Below are positions 23,723 to 33,612 of a stretch of DNA of 61,631 nt, one piece after another; the stretch's first letter is position 1, and each line of letters opens with the position of its first letter. The position numbers were made by a program, and so were the translations under genes. The stretch comes from RGIG5299 sp045588575 (GTDB taxonomy: Bacteria; Bacillota; Clostridia; Oscillospirales; RGIG5299), in assembly GCA_045588575.1 (NCBI GenBank), contig JAZNEJ010000013.1:1-61631 (forward strand). The letters run 5' to 3'. The notes beneath the pieces are model-generated. The model saw nothing but the letters and a program-made list of their open reading frames with translations, did not search any database and was not told where the DNA came from.

Positions 23723-24904
23723 TTAGTTTTTTCTCCACACCATTTTATTTACAATTCCGGTGTAAGACTGAATAATTTTAACAACCTTTGAAGAAACGTT
23801 TTCTTCAACGTAGGTGGGAACGGGAATACCGTAATCACCGTTTTCATTCATAGAAACGGCAGTTTCAACGGCTTGAATTAAACCGTCGCCCTCAATGCCC
23901 GCAAGCACGAAGCAAGCCTTATCAAGCGCTTCGGGACGCTCGGTTGAGGTTCTGATGCAAACGGCGGGGAAGGGGTTGCCCACGCTTGTAAAGAAGCTCG
24001 ATTCCTCAGGGAGAGTGCCGCTGTCGGAAATAACTGCAAAGGCATTCATTTGAAGATTGTTATAATCGTGGAAACCGAGAGGCTCGTGGCGAATAACGCG
24101 CTTATCGAGCTTAAAGCCGCTTTCGTCCAAACGTTTTTTGCTTCTGGGATGGCAGGAATACAAGATGGGCATATCGTATTTTTCTGCAATTTTGTTTATT
24201 CCGTTAAAAAGCGAAAGGAAATTCTTTTCGGTATCTATATTTTCTTCTCTGTGAGCCGAAAGAAGAATATATTTTTTAGGCTCTAAACTCAAACGTGAAA
24301 GAATATCAGATGCCTTAATATCTTCAAGATTTTGGTGCAAAACCTCTGCCATGGGCGAGCCTGTAACGTAGGTTCTTTCCTTGGGAAGACCGCACTCGTG
24401 AAGATAGCGGCGCGCGTGCTCGGAATAGGCGAGGTTAACGTCGGAAATAATATCAACGATACGGCGGTTTGTTTCCTCGGGCAAGCATTCGTCTTTGCAA
24501 CGGTTGCCCGCTTCCATGTGGAAAATCGGAATATGAAGTCTTTTTGCCGAAATAGCGGAAAGGCAGGAGTTTGTGTCGCCGAGGATTAAAAGGGCGTCGG
24601 GCTTTATTTGGCTCATAAGCTTGTAAGAACAGTTAATAATGTTGCCGACTGTTGCGCCAAGGTCGTCGCCGACTGCATCCATATAAACCTCGGGATTATC
24701 AAGCTTTAAATCCTTAAAGAAAACGCCGTTTAAGTTGTAGTCGTAGTTTTGCCCCGTGTGTGCCAAAATGCAATCGAAATATTTGCGGCACTTGTTTATT
24801 ACCGCGGCAAGACGGATTATTTCGGGACGAGTACCCACGATAATTAAAAGCTTGAGCTTTCCGTTATTTTGAAATTTTACCTCTGAATAATCTGTTTTAA
24901 TCAT
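23723..24904 (-). CDS. capG: CapG-like UDP-N-acetylglucosamine 2-epimerase family enzyme
   Basis: 393 residues. In the S. aureus type 5/8 capsule pathway CapG epimerises C2 of the CapF product to give UDP-L-FucNAc. Seen here: VGTRPEIIR near the N-terminus, HTGQNYD, LGDTNSC, HMEAGNRC, SAHREEN and SDSGTLPEE, all hallmarks of the epimerase fold. ATG 24904 overlaps the capF stop by 8 nt and has GAGGTGG upstream; an in-frame extension to 24946 would lie deep inside capF and is rejected. Directly follows capE and capF in transcription order. Confidence 0.85.
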   Translation of the reverse strand: MIKTDYSEVKFQNNGKLKLLIIVGTRPEIIRLAAVINKCRKYFDCILAHTGQNYDYNLNGVFFKDLKLDNPEVYMDAVGDDLGATVGNIINCSYKLMSQIKPDALLILGDTNSCLSAISAKRLHIPIFHMEAGNRCKDECLPEETNRRIVDIISDVNLAYSEHARRYLHECGLPKERTYVTGSPMAEVLHQNLEDIKASDILSRLSLEPKKYILLSAHREENIDTEKNFLSLFNGINKIAEKYDMPILYSCHPRSKKRLDESGFKLDKRVIRHEPLGFHDYNNLQMNAFAVISDSGTLPEESSFFTSVGNPFPAVCIRTSTERPEALDKACFVLAGIEGDGLIQAVETAVSMNENGDYGIPVPTYVEENVSSKVVKIIQSYTGIVNKMVWRKN

Positions 24905-26114
24905 TTTTAACCACCTCAAAAAAAGTATCGGGACGGTTTGCGTCAAATTGCTCGTTTGCCCACATAACCGTTATTAAATCGTTTGTTTTTGAAAGATTGG
25001 TAATGCTGTGAGTATAGCCGGGGAGCATATAAACCGCCTCGGGCTTATCACCTGAAACCTTGAATTCCAAAACTTCGTTAGTTCCTATTTTTCGTTGCTC
25101 AATTAAAGCCTCGCCCGAAACAACGGTAAAGATTTCCCATTTCGAGTTATGCCAGTGCATACCTTTTGTTACACCGGGCTTTGTAACGTTAACCGAAATC
25201 TGACCGCAAGCCTTGGTTTTAACAAGCTCGGTAAACGAGCCGCGCTCGTCGACGTTTGTTTTTAATAAAACGCTGCATTTTTCATAAGGCAAATAAGAAA
25301 GATAGGTTGAATAAAGCTTTTTTGCAAAGCTGTTTTCGGGAATTTCGGGAATTAAAAGCGATTGAGGCTGATTTTTAAAATCATCTAAAAGAGAAGCAAT
25401 TTCACCTAAATTTACTCGGTGAGTAATGGGGACAAAGCAAAAACTTCCGTTTTCTTTAAAAACGGCGTTAAGCCCCTCAAATTCACAACGGGTTTCTTTT
25501 CCCGAAAGAGCGGCTAACATTTCGTTAACTAAATCGTCAATATAAACAAGCTCAAGCTCAATATCGGGATTATCAATGCGAATGGGCAAACCGTTTGCCG
25601 TATTATAACAAAAGGTTGCAACGGCGCTGTTGTAATTTGGTCTGCACCATTTTCCGAAAAGGTTTGGAAAACGGTAAACAAGCACCTTTGCGCCCGTTTC
25701 GGCAGCATATTCAAAGAATAAATCCTCTCCTGCCTTTTTGCTTTTGCCGTAATCGCCGTTATATCTGCCTATAAGGGTTGCCTGAATTGAGGAGGAAAGC
25801 ATAACGGGGCAGGCGTTATTATATTTTTTAAGCGTTTTTAAAAGTTCTTCGGCAAAACCGAAATTACCTTTAATAAAGTCGTCGTTGTTTTCGGGACGGT
25901 TAACACCCGCAAGATTAAAGACGAAATCGGCTTTCTTACAAGCGGCTTCAAGAAGCTCACGCTCGGAATCAATATCAAAAAGCCAAAGGTTATCTATAAT
26001 GATTTCGGGATGCGTTTTATCCTTACCGTCTTTAATATTTTTAAGCGCGGCGGCCAAGTTTTTGCCAACGAAGCCTTTGGCGCCTGTTATTAAAATATTC
26101 ATATTAAACTCCAA
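24897..26114 (-). CDS. capF: CapF-like bifunctional reductase with cupin domain
   Basis: 405 residues. The N-terminal Rossmann short-chain reductase (GAKGFVGKNL, 7-16; GRYNGDYGKSKKAGED with the YxxxK pair) is followed by a C-terminal cupin with GMHWHN and a downstream Glu as metal ligands. CapF epimerises C3 and reduces C4 in UDP-L-FucNAc synthesis. The two-domain layout and the position between capE and capG support the assignment. Gap to capE is 28 bp. Confidence 0.85.
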   Translation of the reverse strand: MEFNMNILITGAKGFVGKNLAAALKNIKDGKDKTHPEIIIDNLWLFDIDSERELLEAACKKADFVFNLAGVNRPENNDDFIKGNFGFAEELLKTLKKYNNACPVMLSSSIQATLIGRYNGDYGKSKKAGEDLFFEYAAETGAKVLVYRFPNLFGKWCRPNYNSAVATFCYNTANGLPIRIDNPDIELELVYIDDLVNEMLAALSGKETRCEFEGLNAVFKENGSFCFVPITHRVNLGEIASLLDDFKNQPQSLLIPEIPENSFAKKLYSTYLSYLPYEKCSVLLKTNVDERGSFTELVKTKACGQISVNVTKPGVTKGMHWHNSKWEIFTVVSGEALIEQRKIGTNEVLEFKVSGDKPEAVYMLPGYTHSITNLSKTNDLITVMWANEQFDANRPDTFFEVVKND

Positions 26115-26142
26115 TCACGGATTTTTAACTCTAATGAATAAA

Positions 26143-27180
26143 TTATTTTTTCCAATTCTCCAATTCTTCTCTTACGTAGGCAAGAGAAAGGAGCTTTTCT
26201 TTAACGTCTTCAACGCCGAGAAGCTCAGTGTTGTTTGAGTTAAACTCGGTTAAGGTATTTCTTTCGGTATTACCCTCTTTGAAATATTTATCGTAATTCA
26301 AGCCTCTTGAATCGCAGGGGACACGGTAGAATTTGCCCATATCGGTTGCGTTTGAGCATTCCTCGTTTGTCAAAAGAGTTTCATACATCTTCTCACCGTG
26401 GCGAATGCCTATAACCTTAATTTCATTGTTGGGTGCAAATAAATCGGTAACTGCCTTGGCAAGAGTTTCAATTGTGCAGGCAGGGGCTTTCTGAACTAAA
26501 ATATCACCCGATTTTCCGTGTTCAAAGGCAAATAAAACCAAATCAACGGCTTCGTCAAGCGACATTATAAAGCGAGTCATTGAGGGCTCGGTTATGGTAA
26601 TGCTTTTGCCTGATTTAATTTGGTCAATCCAAAGCGGAATAACGGAGCCGCGGCTGCACATAACGTTACCGTAGCGAGTGCAGCAAATTTTAGTTTTTTC
26701 GGGAGCAACAGTGCGCGATTTCGCAACTATAACCTTTTCCATCATTGCCTTTGAGGTGCCCATTGCGTTAACGGGGTAAGCCGCCTTATCGGTTGAAAGA
26801 CAAACTATATTTGAAACGCCTGCCTCAATAGCGGCAGTAAGCACGTTATCGGTGCCGAGCACGTTGGTTTTAACTGCTTCAACGGGGAAAAACTCGCAGG
26901 AGGGAACCTGCTTTAATGCGGCGGCGTGGAAAATATAATCCACCCCGTGCATAGCGTTTCTTACAGATGCAATATCACGCACGTCGCCGATGTAAAATTT
27001 AATTTTATCGGCAACCTCGGGCATTTTAGCCTGAAATTCGTGGCGCATATCGTCTTGCTTTTTTTCATCTCTCGAAAAAATTCTGATTTCACCGATATCG
27101 GTTCTCAAAAAGCGGTTAAGCACGGCGTTTCCGAAAGAGCCCGTGCCACCTGTTATTAAAAGAGTTTTGTTTTTAAACAT
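26143..27180 (-). CDS. capE: CapE-like UDP-GlcNAc 4,6-dehydratase/5-epimerase
   Basis: 345 residues, the cytoplasmic short form of the family. Rossmann motif GGTGSFG (11-17), HAAALKQVP and AMGTSKAMMEK, in which Met takes the usual Tyr position as in CapE/FlaA1 enzymes. It makes the 4-keto-6-deoxy sugar nucleotide that CapF uses. Because two aminotransferase-like genes lie just upstream on the same transcript, its product might also be aminated. GGAGG precedes the ATG. Confidence 0.87.
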   Translation of the reverse strand: MFKNKTLLITGGTGSFGNAVLNRFLRTDIGEIRIFSRDEKKQDDMRHEFQAKMPEVADKIKFYIGDVRDIASVRNAMHGVDYIFHAAALKQVPSCEFFPVEAVKTNVLGTDNVLTAAIEAGVSNIVCLSTDKAAYPVNAMGTSKAMMEKVIVAKSRTVAPEKTKICCTRYGNVMCSRGSVIPLWIDQIKSGKSITITEPSMTRFIMSLDEAVDLVLFAFEHGKSGDILVQKAPACTIETLAKAVTDLFAPNNEIKVIGIRHGEKMYETLLTNEECSNATDMGKFYRVPCDSRGLNYDKYFKEGNTERNTLTEFNSNNTELLGVEDVKEKLLSLAYVREELENWKK

Positions 27181-27198
27181 CGTTTTTCCTCCGCTATT

Positions 27199-27726
27199 TT
27201 AAAAATTTCTATCAATAAATATATTTTTTGCCGATTTTAATGCTTTTGTTTCACCGTTTGAAATATTATCGCAAAGCATAAGATTGTGATTAAAAATTTC
27301 ATCTGCCACCAAAATCTTTTCGGGAGAAAGAATTAAGTAGCCGCATTTTTTATAAAAATCAACCAGCTTTTCTTTGCAAAGAAGACAAAGCGCTTTGTTT
27401 TTTTCTTTGGCAATCTTAAATGCCTTTTCCATAATAAGAAGGCCAAGCCCCTTGCCCTGATAATTTTTATCAACGCAAAGACAGCTGATTCCGAGCGCAT
27501 CGGCATTTTTCCCGTCGAAAGTAACTTTAAGGTCGGCAAGAGCAAGGTAGCCTGCCGTAAAGCCGTTATCGTCAAGAATAACGTGAAGGTCGTTTTCGTT
27601 GTAGCTTTTCAAAATCCAATCCACTTGCGACGAAACGGGGTGCGGCCAATGTTGTGCCTTTAACGCCCCAATATCGTTTAAATGCTTTTCGGTTAAAGCG
27701 TTATTTGAAATTAAAACAAAATCCAT
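27199..27726 (-). CDS. GNAT-family acetyltransferase in the EPS operon
   Basis: 175 residues. The acetyl-CoA-binding motif YQGKGLG (89-95) follows LGISCLCVD, and LVDFYKKCGYLIL is the C-terminal GNAT strand. Between a DegT-like gene (3 bp) and capE (18 bp) in the operon. The likely job is N-acetylation of an amino sugar made by the neighbouring enzymes, but general GNAT specificity is wide. Confidence 0.75.
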   Translation of the reverse strand: MDFVLISNNALTEKHLNDIGALKAQHWPHPVSSQVDWILKSYNENDLHVILDDNGFTAGYLALADLKVTFDGKNADALGISCLCVDKNYQGKGLGLLIMEKAFKIAKEKNKALCLLCKEKLVDFYKKCGYLILSPEKILVADEIFNHNLMLCDNISNGETKALKSAKNIFIDRNF

Positions 27727-27729
27727 ATA

Positions 27730-28791
27730 TCATTCTCCGTCCATCCACCAGCCGCAAGGAAGAGCAACGAAATGAGAATAAAAATCGTTCGTTCCCGCTA
27801 AAACGGGGCTTTCGCCAAAAATACTGTATATGTTATTGTTTATGTGCACGCCCGAGGCGTAATAGCCTTTTTCTCTGAATTCCAAAATGGTTTTACGCTT
27901 ATCTTTTGCAAGAATTCCGAAAACCCAGTAATTAGGATTTTGAAAATCCTTCGTAACGGGGGTTAATTCCGGCTCGGAAGATAGCTTTTTAAACCAAACC
28001 TCAGCTCTTTTGCGCTGCGCGTCAAGAATTGAATCGACGTTATCCATCTGACAGCTTCCGATATAGCCGTTTACGTTGCTCATCGTGGCGCTGTAACCGA
28101 TTAGATTAATGTCGCAATCGGCGCTTATTTCACCTATGGAATCTCTGAAAATGCTTCTGTCAATACCGCAGTCGCGGATTAAAAGACTTTTCTTGTAAAG
28201 CTCCTCATTTTTAAATATAACAATTCCGCCGTCTATAACGTTTGGAATTCTAACTGCGGTAAGAGAGAAAACCGTAACGTCGGTGGCAAGTGAACCAAGC
28301 TTTTTCCCCTTATATTCACTGCCGAAGGCCTCAATGCAGTCATCAATAACGGGAATGCCGTGTTCTTTGGCAATTTGGTTTATTTCGTCGATATAACCCG
28401 GATAACCGCAAAAATGGTTATGAATAACGGCTTTCGTTTTGGGAGTTATTCTTTCACGCACGCTTTCGGGTGAGAGAGTGCCCGTTTTGTTATCGACGTC
28501 TGCCCATCTTATTTTTAGTCCCGACGAAAGATAAGGCTGAGTTGAAGCAAGACAAGCCATGGGAGATGCCAAAACCTCGTCGCCGAAGGTAAGCCCCAAG
28601 GTTGTTATGGCAACCGAAATTGCGGTGTTAAACGAGTTTGTAACAATGAGATATTCAACACCGAAATATTTTTTCAGCTTTTCTTCAAATTCCTTGGTGT
28701 AAGCCCCGTAAGCCAACTGACCTGAATGTAAAATATCGTTTAGCTTGGGTAATTCGGGCATATACGGCTTATAAAGCGGTATAATTCCCAC
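27730..28791 (-). CDS. DegT/DnrJ/EryC1-fold protein lacking the PLP lysine
   Basis: 353 residues from GTG 28791, with AAGGGG 8 nt upstream. Fold type I aminotransferase blocks are all present (FGDEVLASP, VIDDCIEAFGSEYKG, VIDGG), but the residue that should form the Schiff base is Arg: FSLTAVRIPNVIDGG (codon AGA at 28249-28251) against FSFQAIKHFTTVDGG in the gene just upstream. It may be a non-catalytic partner of that enzyme, or use PLP/PMP in another way as dehydratase relatives do. Three bp after the upstream paralog. Confidence 0.8.
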   Translation of the reverse strand: MGIIPLYKPYMPELPKLNDILHSGQLAYGAYTKEFEEKLKKYFGVEYLIVTNSFNTAISVAITTLGLTFGDEVLASPMACLASTQPYLSSGLKIRWADVDNKTGTLSPESVRERITPKTKAVIHNHFCGYPGYIDEINQIAKEHGIPVIDDCIEAFGSEYKGKKLGSLATDVTVFSLTAVRIPNVIDGGIVIFKNEELYKKSLLIRDCGIDRSIFRDSIGEISADCDINLIGYSATMSNVNGYIGSCQMDNVDSILDAQRKRAEVWFKKLSSEPELTPVTKDFQNPNYWVFGILAKDKRKTILEFREKGYYASGVHINNNIYSIFGESPVLAGTNDFYSHFVALPCGWWMDGE

Positions 28792-28793
28792 GG

Positions 28794-29882
28794 TTACCAC
28801 CCCTTTTTAATAGTATCGGTAATAAGCTCTCTGTCTTCGTCGGTTACCCACCGGCCGCAAGGAATATGAACGAAAGAGTTACAAAAAGAATCTAATTCGG
28901 GCAAATCGCATTTAGAAGCGGCAAAAACGCTGTGAGTATCGCTTCTGTGATGCAGAGGAGAAGCGATAACGCCAACCTCTTCCATCTTTTTAATAAAATC
29001 GTCGCGGTTTTCAACCTTCATTGTGTAAAGCCAATACGAAGGCGAAGTATTGTCGTAATATTTAAGAAGAGTAACACCGGGAACGTTTTTAAGAGCGTTA
29101 TCAAAATATTTTCCGTTAGCAACGTGTCTGTCGATGGTTTCTTTAAGATGAGCAAGCTGAACGCTTCCTATCGTTGCGGTAACGTTATTCATTCCGTATT
29201 TATATCCTGCACGGGTAATATCGTTTTGCAATCTCGGGACCTTTTTATCAAGGCCGAACCATCTTAACTTTCTTGCGGCAACGTAATCCTCTTCATTTGT
29301 TAAAGAAAGAGCGCCGCCGTCAACCGTTGTAAAATGCTTAATGGCTTGAAAAGAGAAGGCGGTAAATCTCGAATTTGAGCCAATAGGCTTTCCGTTATAT
29401 TCGGCGCCGAGTGCGTGAGCGGTATCTTCAATAATCGGAATATTGTATTTTTTCGAAATGGCGTTAAATTTATCCATATCGCAAACCATACCGGCGTAAT
29501 GCACGAGCATAATAGCCTTGGTTTTTTCGGTTATTTTCGCTTCAACGCTTTCGGGCGATAAAAGCCCCGTTTCACCGTCGATATCTGCCCAAACTATTTT
29601 TGCGCCTGTAAGAGCAATGGTGGTATTGGTAGGCTCGGCGGTAAGAGCCGTGCTTATAACCTCATCACCGGGACCTACGTTTAATAAAAGCAAAGCAATA
29701 TGAAGCGCCGCAGTTCCCGAATTGAGAGCAAGCGTTAACGGATTTTTAATGTAAGAGCCAAACTGTTCTTCAAAATCGTAAACCGCCTGACCTTCGGCAA
29801 TATAGCCGCTGTAAAGAATTTTCTCAATTGCGGGCATCATTTCTTCGGGCGGAGCAATGTGTGTTTTAACTAACGGAATCAT
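28794..29882 (-). CDS. DegT/DnrJ/EryC1-family sugar aminotransferase
   Basis: 362 residues. PLP-dependent enzyme predicted to transfer an amino group to a keto sugar nucleotide. LNSGTAALHIAL binds the cofactor phosphate, IIEDTAHALGAEYNGK carries the Asp that contacts the pyridine nitrogen, and FSFQAIKHFTTVDGG carries the Schiff-base Lys. It is followed at 3 bp by a diverged paralog without that Lys. Candidate substrates are 4-keto products of CapE. Confidence 0.88.
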   Translation of the reverse strand: MIPLVKTHIAPPEEMMPAIEKILYSGYIAEGQAVYDFEEQFGSYIKNPLTLALNSGTAALHIALLLLNVGPGDEVISTALTAEPTNTTIALTGAKIVWADIDGETGLLSPESVEAKITEKTKAIMLVHYAGMVCDMDKFNAISKKYNIPIIEDTAHALGAEYNGKPIGSNSRFTAFSFQAIKHFTTVDGGALSLTNEEDYVAARKLRWFGLDKKVPRLQNDITRAGYKYGMNNVTATIGSVQLAHLKETIDRHVANGKYFDNALKNVPGVTLLKYYDNTSPSYWLYTMKVENRDDFIKKMEEVGVIASPLHHRSDTHSVFAASKCDLPELDSFCNSFVHIPCGRWVTDEDRELITDTIKKGW

Positions 29883-29900
29883 TTTTTCAAATCCTCCAAA

Positions 29901-30851
29901 TCAATATTTCGATAATACAAACGATAAGAACGGAAAAATCAAAAGAAGTGAAATTCTTAAATTAAGCTTAAAACCGAGCTTAATTCTTGAAGAATCTTTA
30001 ACCGTTTTAACGTAGCGTTTAAAATCTTGTTTATCGGTTTTATAGCTTGGCAATTTTTTTATTATATTTAAATGGCTTATATAAAATCTTATAAACTTTA
30101 AATAAAGCAAGTCGGCAAATGATGAATGATTTTCAAGCAAAATCTTTTCCATTTCCCTATAAGACGCCAAAACACCCGAAACTTTTTTAGAAGAGGGTTT
30201 AATTCTCGAAACAGAGTTTCCGCGCTGTTGGCAAAGATAATAAGCCTTAGGCATAAAAGCTATTTTATTACATTTTGTCATTCCGAAAAGGTTTAAAATT
30301 TCGTCAATTCCGAGAGAGGCTATGGGAGGGAAAATGAAATTATTGAGAAGCTCGGATTTGTAAGCTCTAATTCCCAAATTGGGCCTGTTGGTGCCGTTAT
30401 TTAAACCGTTAAAATAATCGAGCAAAATATTTTCGTTTGAAACAATTTCTTTTTCGGGGAAGATAAGGCTTCTTTTATATTCCCAACTCTCGCTGAAATA
30501 AGAAATCCCAAACTGGACTATATCGGCATTGGTTTTTTCTATGCATTCGGAAATTTCCTCCAATGCATTTTTTTCCATAGCGTCGTCGCTGTCTAAAAAC
30601 ATTATATAGTCGCCGTCAAGCTCTTCAAATGCTTTTTTATAAGCGCCGGCAATTCCGGTATTTTGCTGATTTATAACCTTAACTTTTTCATTATCGGCAA
30701 AGGAGTTTAAAATTTCCTCGGTGTTATCCTGCGAGCCGTCATTAACCACTATAAGCAAAAAATCCTCATAGCTTTGCGAAATAACGCTGTTTATTGCTTT
30801 TTCAATATCGGTTGCGGCGTTATATGCGGGCATTAAAATATTAAACTTCAT
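29901..30851 (-). CDS. Family 2 (GT-A) glycosyltransferase
   Basis: 316 residues. N-terminal MPAYNAATDIEKAINSV, VVNDGS (36-40 region) and FLDSDD (85-90) form the nucleotide-sugar and metal-binding core. A C-terminal hydrophobic stretch (about 295-314) may anchor it at the membrane. Adds one sugar to the lipid-linked repeat unit; donor and acceptor unknown. Next to the polymerase gene. Confidence 0.88.
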   Translation of the reverse strand: MKFNILMPAYNAATDIEKAINSVISQSYEDFLLIVVNDGSQDNTEEILNSFADNEKVKVINQQNTGIAGAYKKAFEELDGDYIMFLDSDDAMEKNALEEISECIEKTNADIVQFGISYFSESWEYKRSLIFPEKEIVSNENILLDYFNGLNNGTNRPNLGIRAYKSELLNNFIFPPIASLGIDEILNLFGMTKCNKIAFMPKAYYLCQQRGNSVSRIKPSSKKVSGVLASYREMEKILLENHSSFADLLYLKFIRFYISHLNIIKKLPSYKTDKQDFKRYVKTVKDSSRIKLGFKLNLRISLLLIFPFLSFVLSKY

Positions 30852-30863
30852 AACCTTTTCTCC

Positions 30864-32039
30864 TTAGAAGAATAAAGAATAAGCGTAAGACGAGCTGCCA
30901 ATGTCTTTTAACAAATAGAGTAAGAAGGCACAAAGCAATACCTTTGCAATTTTTCGGCTTTGCGGTTCAAGGAATTTTTCAAAAGCTTTGGGAATTAAGA
31001 ATATCATAAACAGCGCAAAATACATAACAACTCTTCTAACGGCGCCGTTTATGGCAACGAGAGGCATAAAAAAGCTTGCCAGAATCATTGCGTTTGCATA
31101 TTGAGAATATAAAGTAAGCTCAACGTCTTTTCTTAATTCTTTTCTGAGAAGATTGCTCGGCACAAACTTTCTTATTTTATCGTTTTCCATAAAAGCGTAG
31201 TTGTTAAGGTTTTGCAAACGAATTTCCTCGCGGTATTTTTCAGAAAACTCTCGTTTCTTCTGCCTTGTGAGTAAAAGGCAAAGCAAGAGCGCCGCTAACG
31301 TTGCCGCATAAATCATAATTGAGAAGTTAATGGGCTCAGCGTGGTTAAGCTGGTCGAAATAATCGTAAGAAGTGAAATTTTTTATAAAGTCAAAGAGGAA
31401 GGCGCGGTTTTGATATATTAAAGCAACCAATACCGCAACAACGGGAATATCGAACTTTGTTATTCTTCGGTTTGCAATAAAATATAAAGGTAAAAATGCA
31501 ATCGCTGATTTATGGAATAAATAGGCGAGCACGATTAAAAGCAAATAGTTAACGAGCTTTTTCTTTTTCATTTGCTCAAAGGCGAGCATTAAAATCGCCA
31601 TTGCGCAGCTCTGACGAATACCTGTCATTTGGAAGGTTCCAAATATGGCAAAGAAGATAAAATAAGAGAAAAACGGGTCGGAACTGTTTTTTTCAACGAA
31701 TTTTGAAAAGGTGAAGAAAAAGAAGGCAGAGGTTGCAATAAGCCAAAGCTGATAATAAGGTAAAAACTGATAAAAAATCCATTCGGCCAAAACGAAAGCG
31801 GGGCTTTTTTCCTTCCACATATAATTCCAGAGCTCAGTAATTGGGACGTTGCCGTCTTCGGTAAACATATAAATGTAAGATAACGTATCGGAACCGACGT
31901 AGGGGCCGCGAAGACCGTAAAACAAGGTCATTAAAATAGCGCAACCGAGCAAAAAGGTTTTGTGGTTTTTATCTTTAAACTGCTTGCACAAAAAATACCA
32001 CGCTGTCATACAGCAAATAACGATTATATAGCCTAACAT
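30864..32039 (-). CDS. EpsG-family polysaccharide polymerase (Wzy-like)
   Basis: 391 residues with about ten hydrophobic segments. The N-terminal YGLRGPYVGSDTLSYIYMF is the EpsG-family signature, and FHKSAIAFLPLY carries the conserved histidine region. Predicted to polymerise lipid-linked repeat units on the outer face of the membrane, working with the flippase encoded just upstream. Confidence 0.85.
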   Translation of the reverse strand: MLGYIIVICCMTAWYFLCKQFKDKNHKTFLLGCAILMTLFYGLRGPYVGSDTLSYIYMFTEDGNVPITELWNYMWKEKSPAFVLAEWIFYQFLPYYQLWLIATSAFFFFTFSKFVEKNSSDPFFSYFIFFAIFGTFQMTGIRQSCAMAILMLAFEQMKKKKLVNYLLLIVLAYLFHKSAIAFLPLYFIANRRITKFDIPVVAVLVALIYQNRAFLFDFIKNFTSYDYFDQLNHAEPINFSIMIYAATLAALLLCLLLTRQKKREFSEKYREEIRLQNLNNYAFMENDKIRKFVPSNLLRKELRKDVELTLYSQYANAMILASFFMPLVAINGAVRRVVMYFALFMIFLIPKAFEKFLEPQSRKIAKVLLCAFLLYLLKDIGSSSYAYSLFF

Positions 32040-32043
32040 TTTC

Positions 32044-33576
32044 TCACCTGCCTAACTTTTTCAAAATTGTTTTCTTGGTTTCTTTGTCTATCATTTTGGT
32101 AAAGAACAAAATTGCGAATATTACGGTAAACAAAGCTGCCTTAAATGCGAAGATGAGCCATTTTACAATAACGGCTTCTCCCAAAAGCGCATTAAAGGGA
32201 ATGAGGTTAATTAAAACGCCGATTATAACGAGGATTAAAATATAGGGTAGATTTTTAAGCACGGTTTCAATATAAAGACGTTTCATATCAAAACCGAATT
32301 TTTTGGTGTAATAGAACGAGGTAAAGCCGATATTAACGAAGGAATAGGTTATAAAGGTTCCTATTGCTGCGCCGTAAATTCCAAAGAAGTTAATAAGAAT
32401 AACCGATACTATAACGTTTAAAGCGCAGGCTATAAGCGAAACGTTTGCTAAAACGTTATGCTTGTTTTTGGCAAGAATATAGTTGTTGGGCACGTCCTGC
32501 AAAAGCCCTAAGGTTAAGGGAATCATTGTTATAAAGGCAATCAAATAGGTGCCGAAATAGCCCTCGCCAACCCAAAGGGTAACGAATTCGTTTCCGAAAA
32601 GACCAAAGCCCAAAACCATAAGAAGCATAACGGGCATTTTAATATTTGCAATTCGCATCATCAGGCCGTTCATTTGCTCGGGATTATCATCGGTGTAGCT
32701 TTTCAGCATAATGTCGGGCACCAAAACCTGCGAAATAATTCCCGAAAGCGATTGAAACATATTGGTAAGTGTTAACGAGGTGGCGTAAACCGCAGCTAAA
32801 ACGGCCGAGGTCATTATGCCAACCAGGAAGTTTCCAACCGCCCAGAAAAGACTGGTGGAAATAGTGAATACAAGCATAACGCTTGTGAAAGAAACAATCT
32901 TTTTAATAAAGGCCTTATCAATTCCCTTAAATAATGGCGGAAGCTTCATAACGAAGAAGATATAAGCCAAAACAACTGCGGCAAAGATAAACGCAATTAA
33001 CGCTTCGGCAAAAACGGTTTCGGTTACGCCAAGGCCCGATTTTATTACAGCAAAAAGGATAACGAAGCGCAAAATTGAACGAACGACGTTTATTCCCTGA
33101 ACAACCGCCTGCAAATTATGCCCCTTCAAAAGCGCCGAGAAGGTGTTAAAGAAGAGCGACGAAAGGGTTGAAATAAGCAAGAAGGGAAGAGTTGAAAGCA
33201 AAATTTGAATTTCATCGGGAGTTAACGATTGCGAATAAATTTGCGGAACAAACAGGCTGAAGATATAAACGATAAGCGAAAGCGCTAAAATTGCAACCGT
33301 ATAGTAGCTTATAATAACGGTAATATACCTGCGCTCGTCAAGCGGTGTGTTCTTTGCGCGGTATTCGGCAACAAACCTAACAACCGTGTTTCTTATTCCG
33401 GAATCTATAAGTAAGAAGTAGGTTAAAAACGAGAGAATAATTTTGTAAAGGCCGTAAGAGGCATCTCCCCAGCCGGCAATCATCGTGGGCGTTAAAATCA
33501 AGGTAGAAAGATTATGAAGTGCAATATTTAAATAGCCTAAAATTATCGCAATGAATCTTTGATCGATTTTTTTCAA
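32044..33576 (-). CDS. Wzx-type lipid-linked oligosaccharide flippase
   Basis: 510 residues with about 12-14 membrane helices spread over the full length and only short charged loops, the pattern of MOP-family flippases. The N-terminal LSTLILTPTMIAGWGDASYG and the SGIRNTVVRFVAEYR motif are typical of polysaccharide transport proteins. It would move undecaprenyl-linked repeat units outward before EpsG-type polymerisation. Confidence 0.87.
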   Translation of the reverse strand: MKKIDQRFIAIILGYLNIALHNLSTLILTPTMIAGWGDASYGLYKIILSFLTYFLLIDSGIRNTVVRFVAEYRAKNTPLDERRYITVIISYYTVAILALSLIVYIFSLFVPQIYSQSLTPDEIQILLSTLPFLLISTLSSLFFNTFSALLKGHNLQAVVQGINVVRSILRFVILFAVIKSGLGVTETVFAEALIAFIFAAVVLAYIFFVMKLPPLFKGIDKAFIKKIVSFTSVMLVFTISTSLFWAVGNFLVGIMTSAVLAAVYATSLTLTNMFQSLSGIISQVLVPDIMLKSYTDDNPEQMNGLMMRIANIKMPVMLLMVLGFGLFGNEFVTLWVGEGYFGTYLIAFITMIPLTLGLLQDVPNNYILAKNKHNVLANVSLIACALNVIVSVILINFFGIYGAAIGTFITYSFVNIGFTSFYYTKKFGFDMKRLYIETVLKNLPYILILVIIGVLINLIPFNALLGEAVIVKWLIFAFKAALFTVIFAILFFTKMIDKETKKTILKKLGR

Positions 33577-33612
33577 ACGCTACACCTCCGTAATCCTTCA
33601 GTAAAATAAAAA

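Noticed and set aside
24905..24946. Longer N-terminus for the CapG-like gene
   Set aside because: It would lie inside capF without a ribosome site; the ATG at 24904 has GAGGTGG and an 8-nt overlap typical of coupling.
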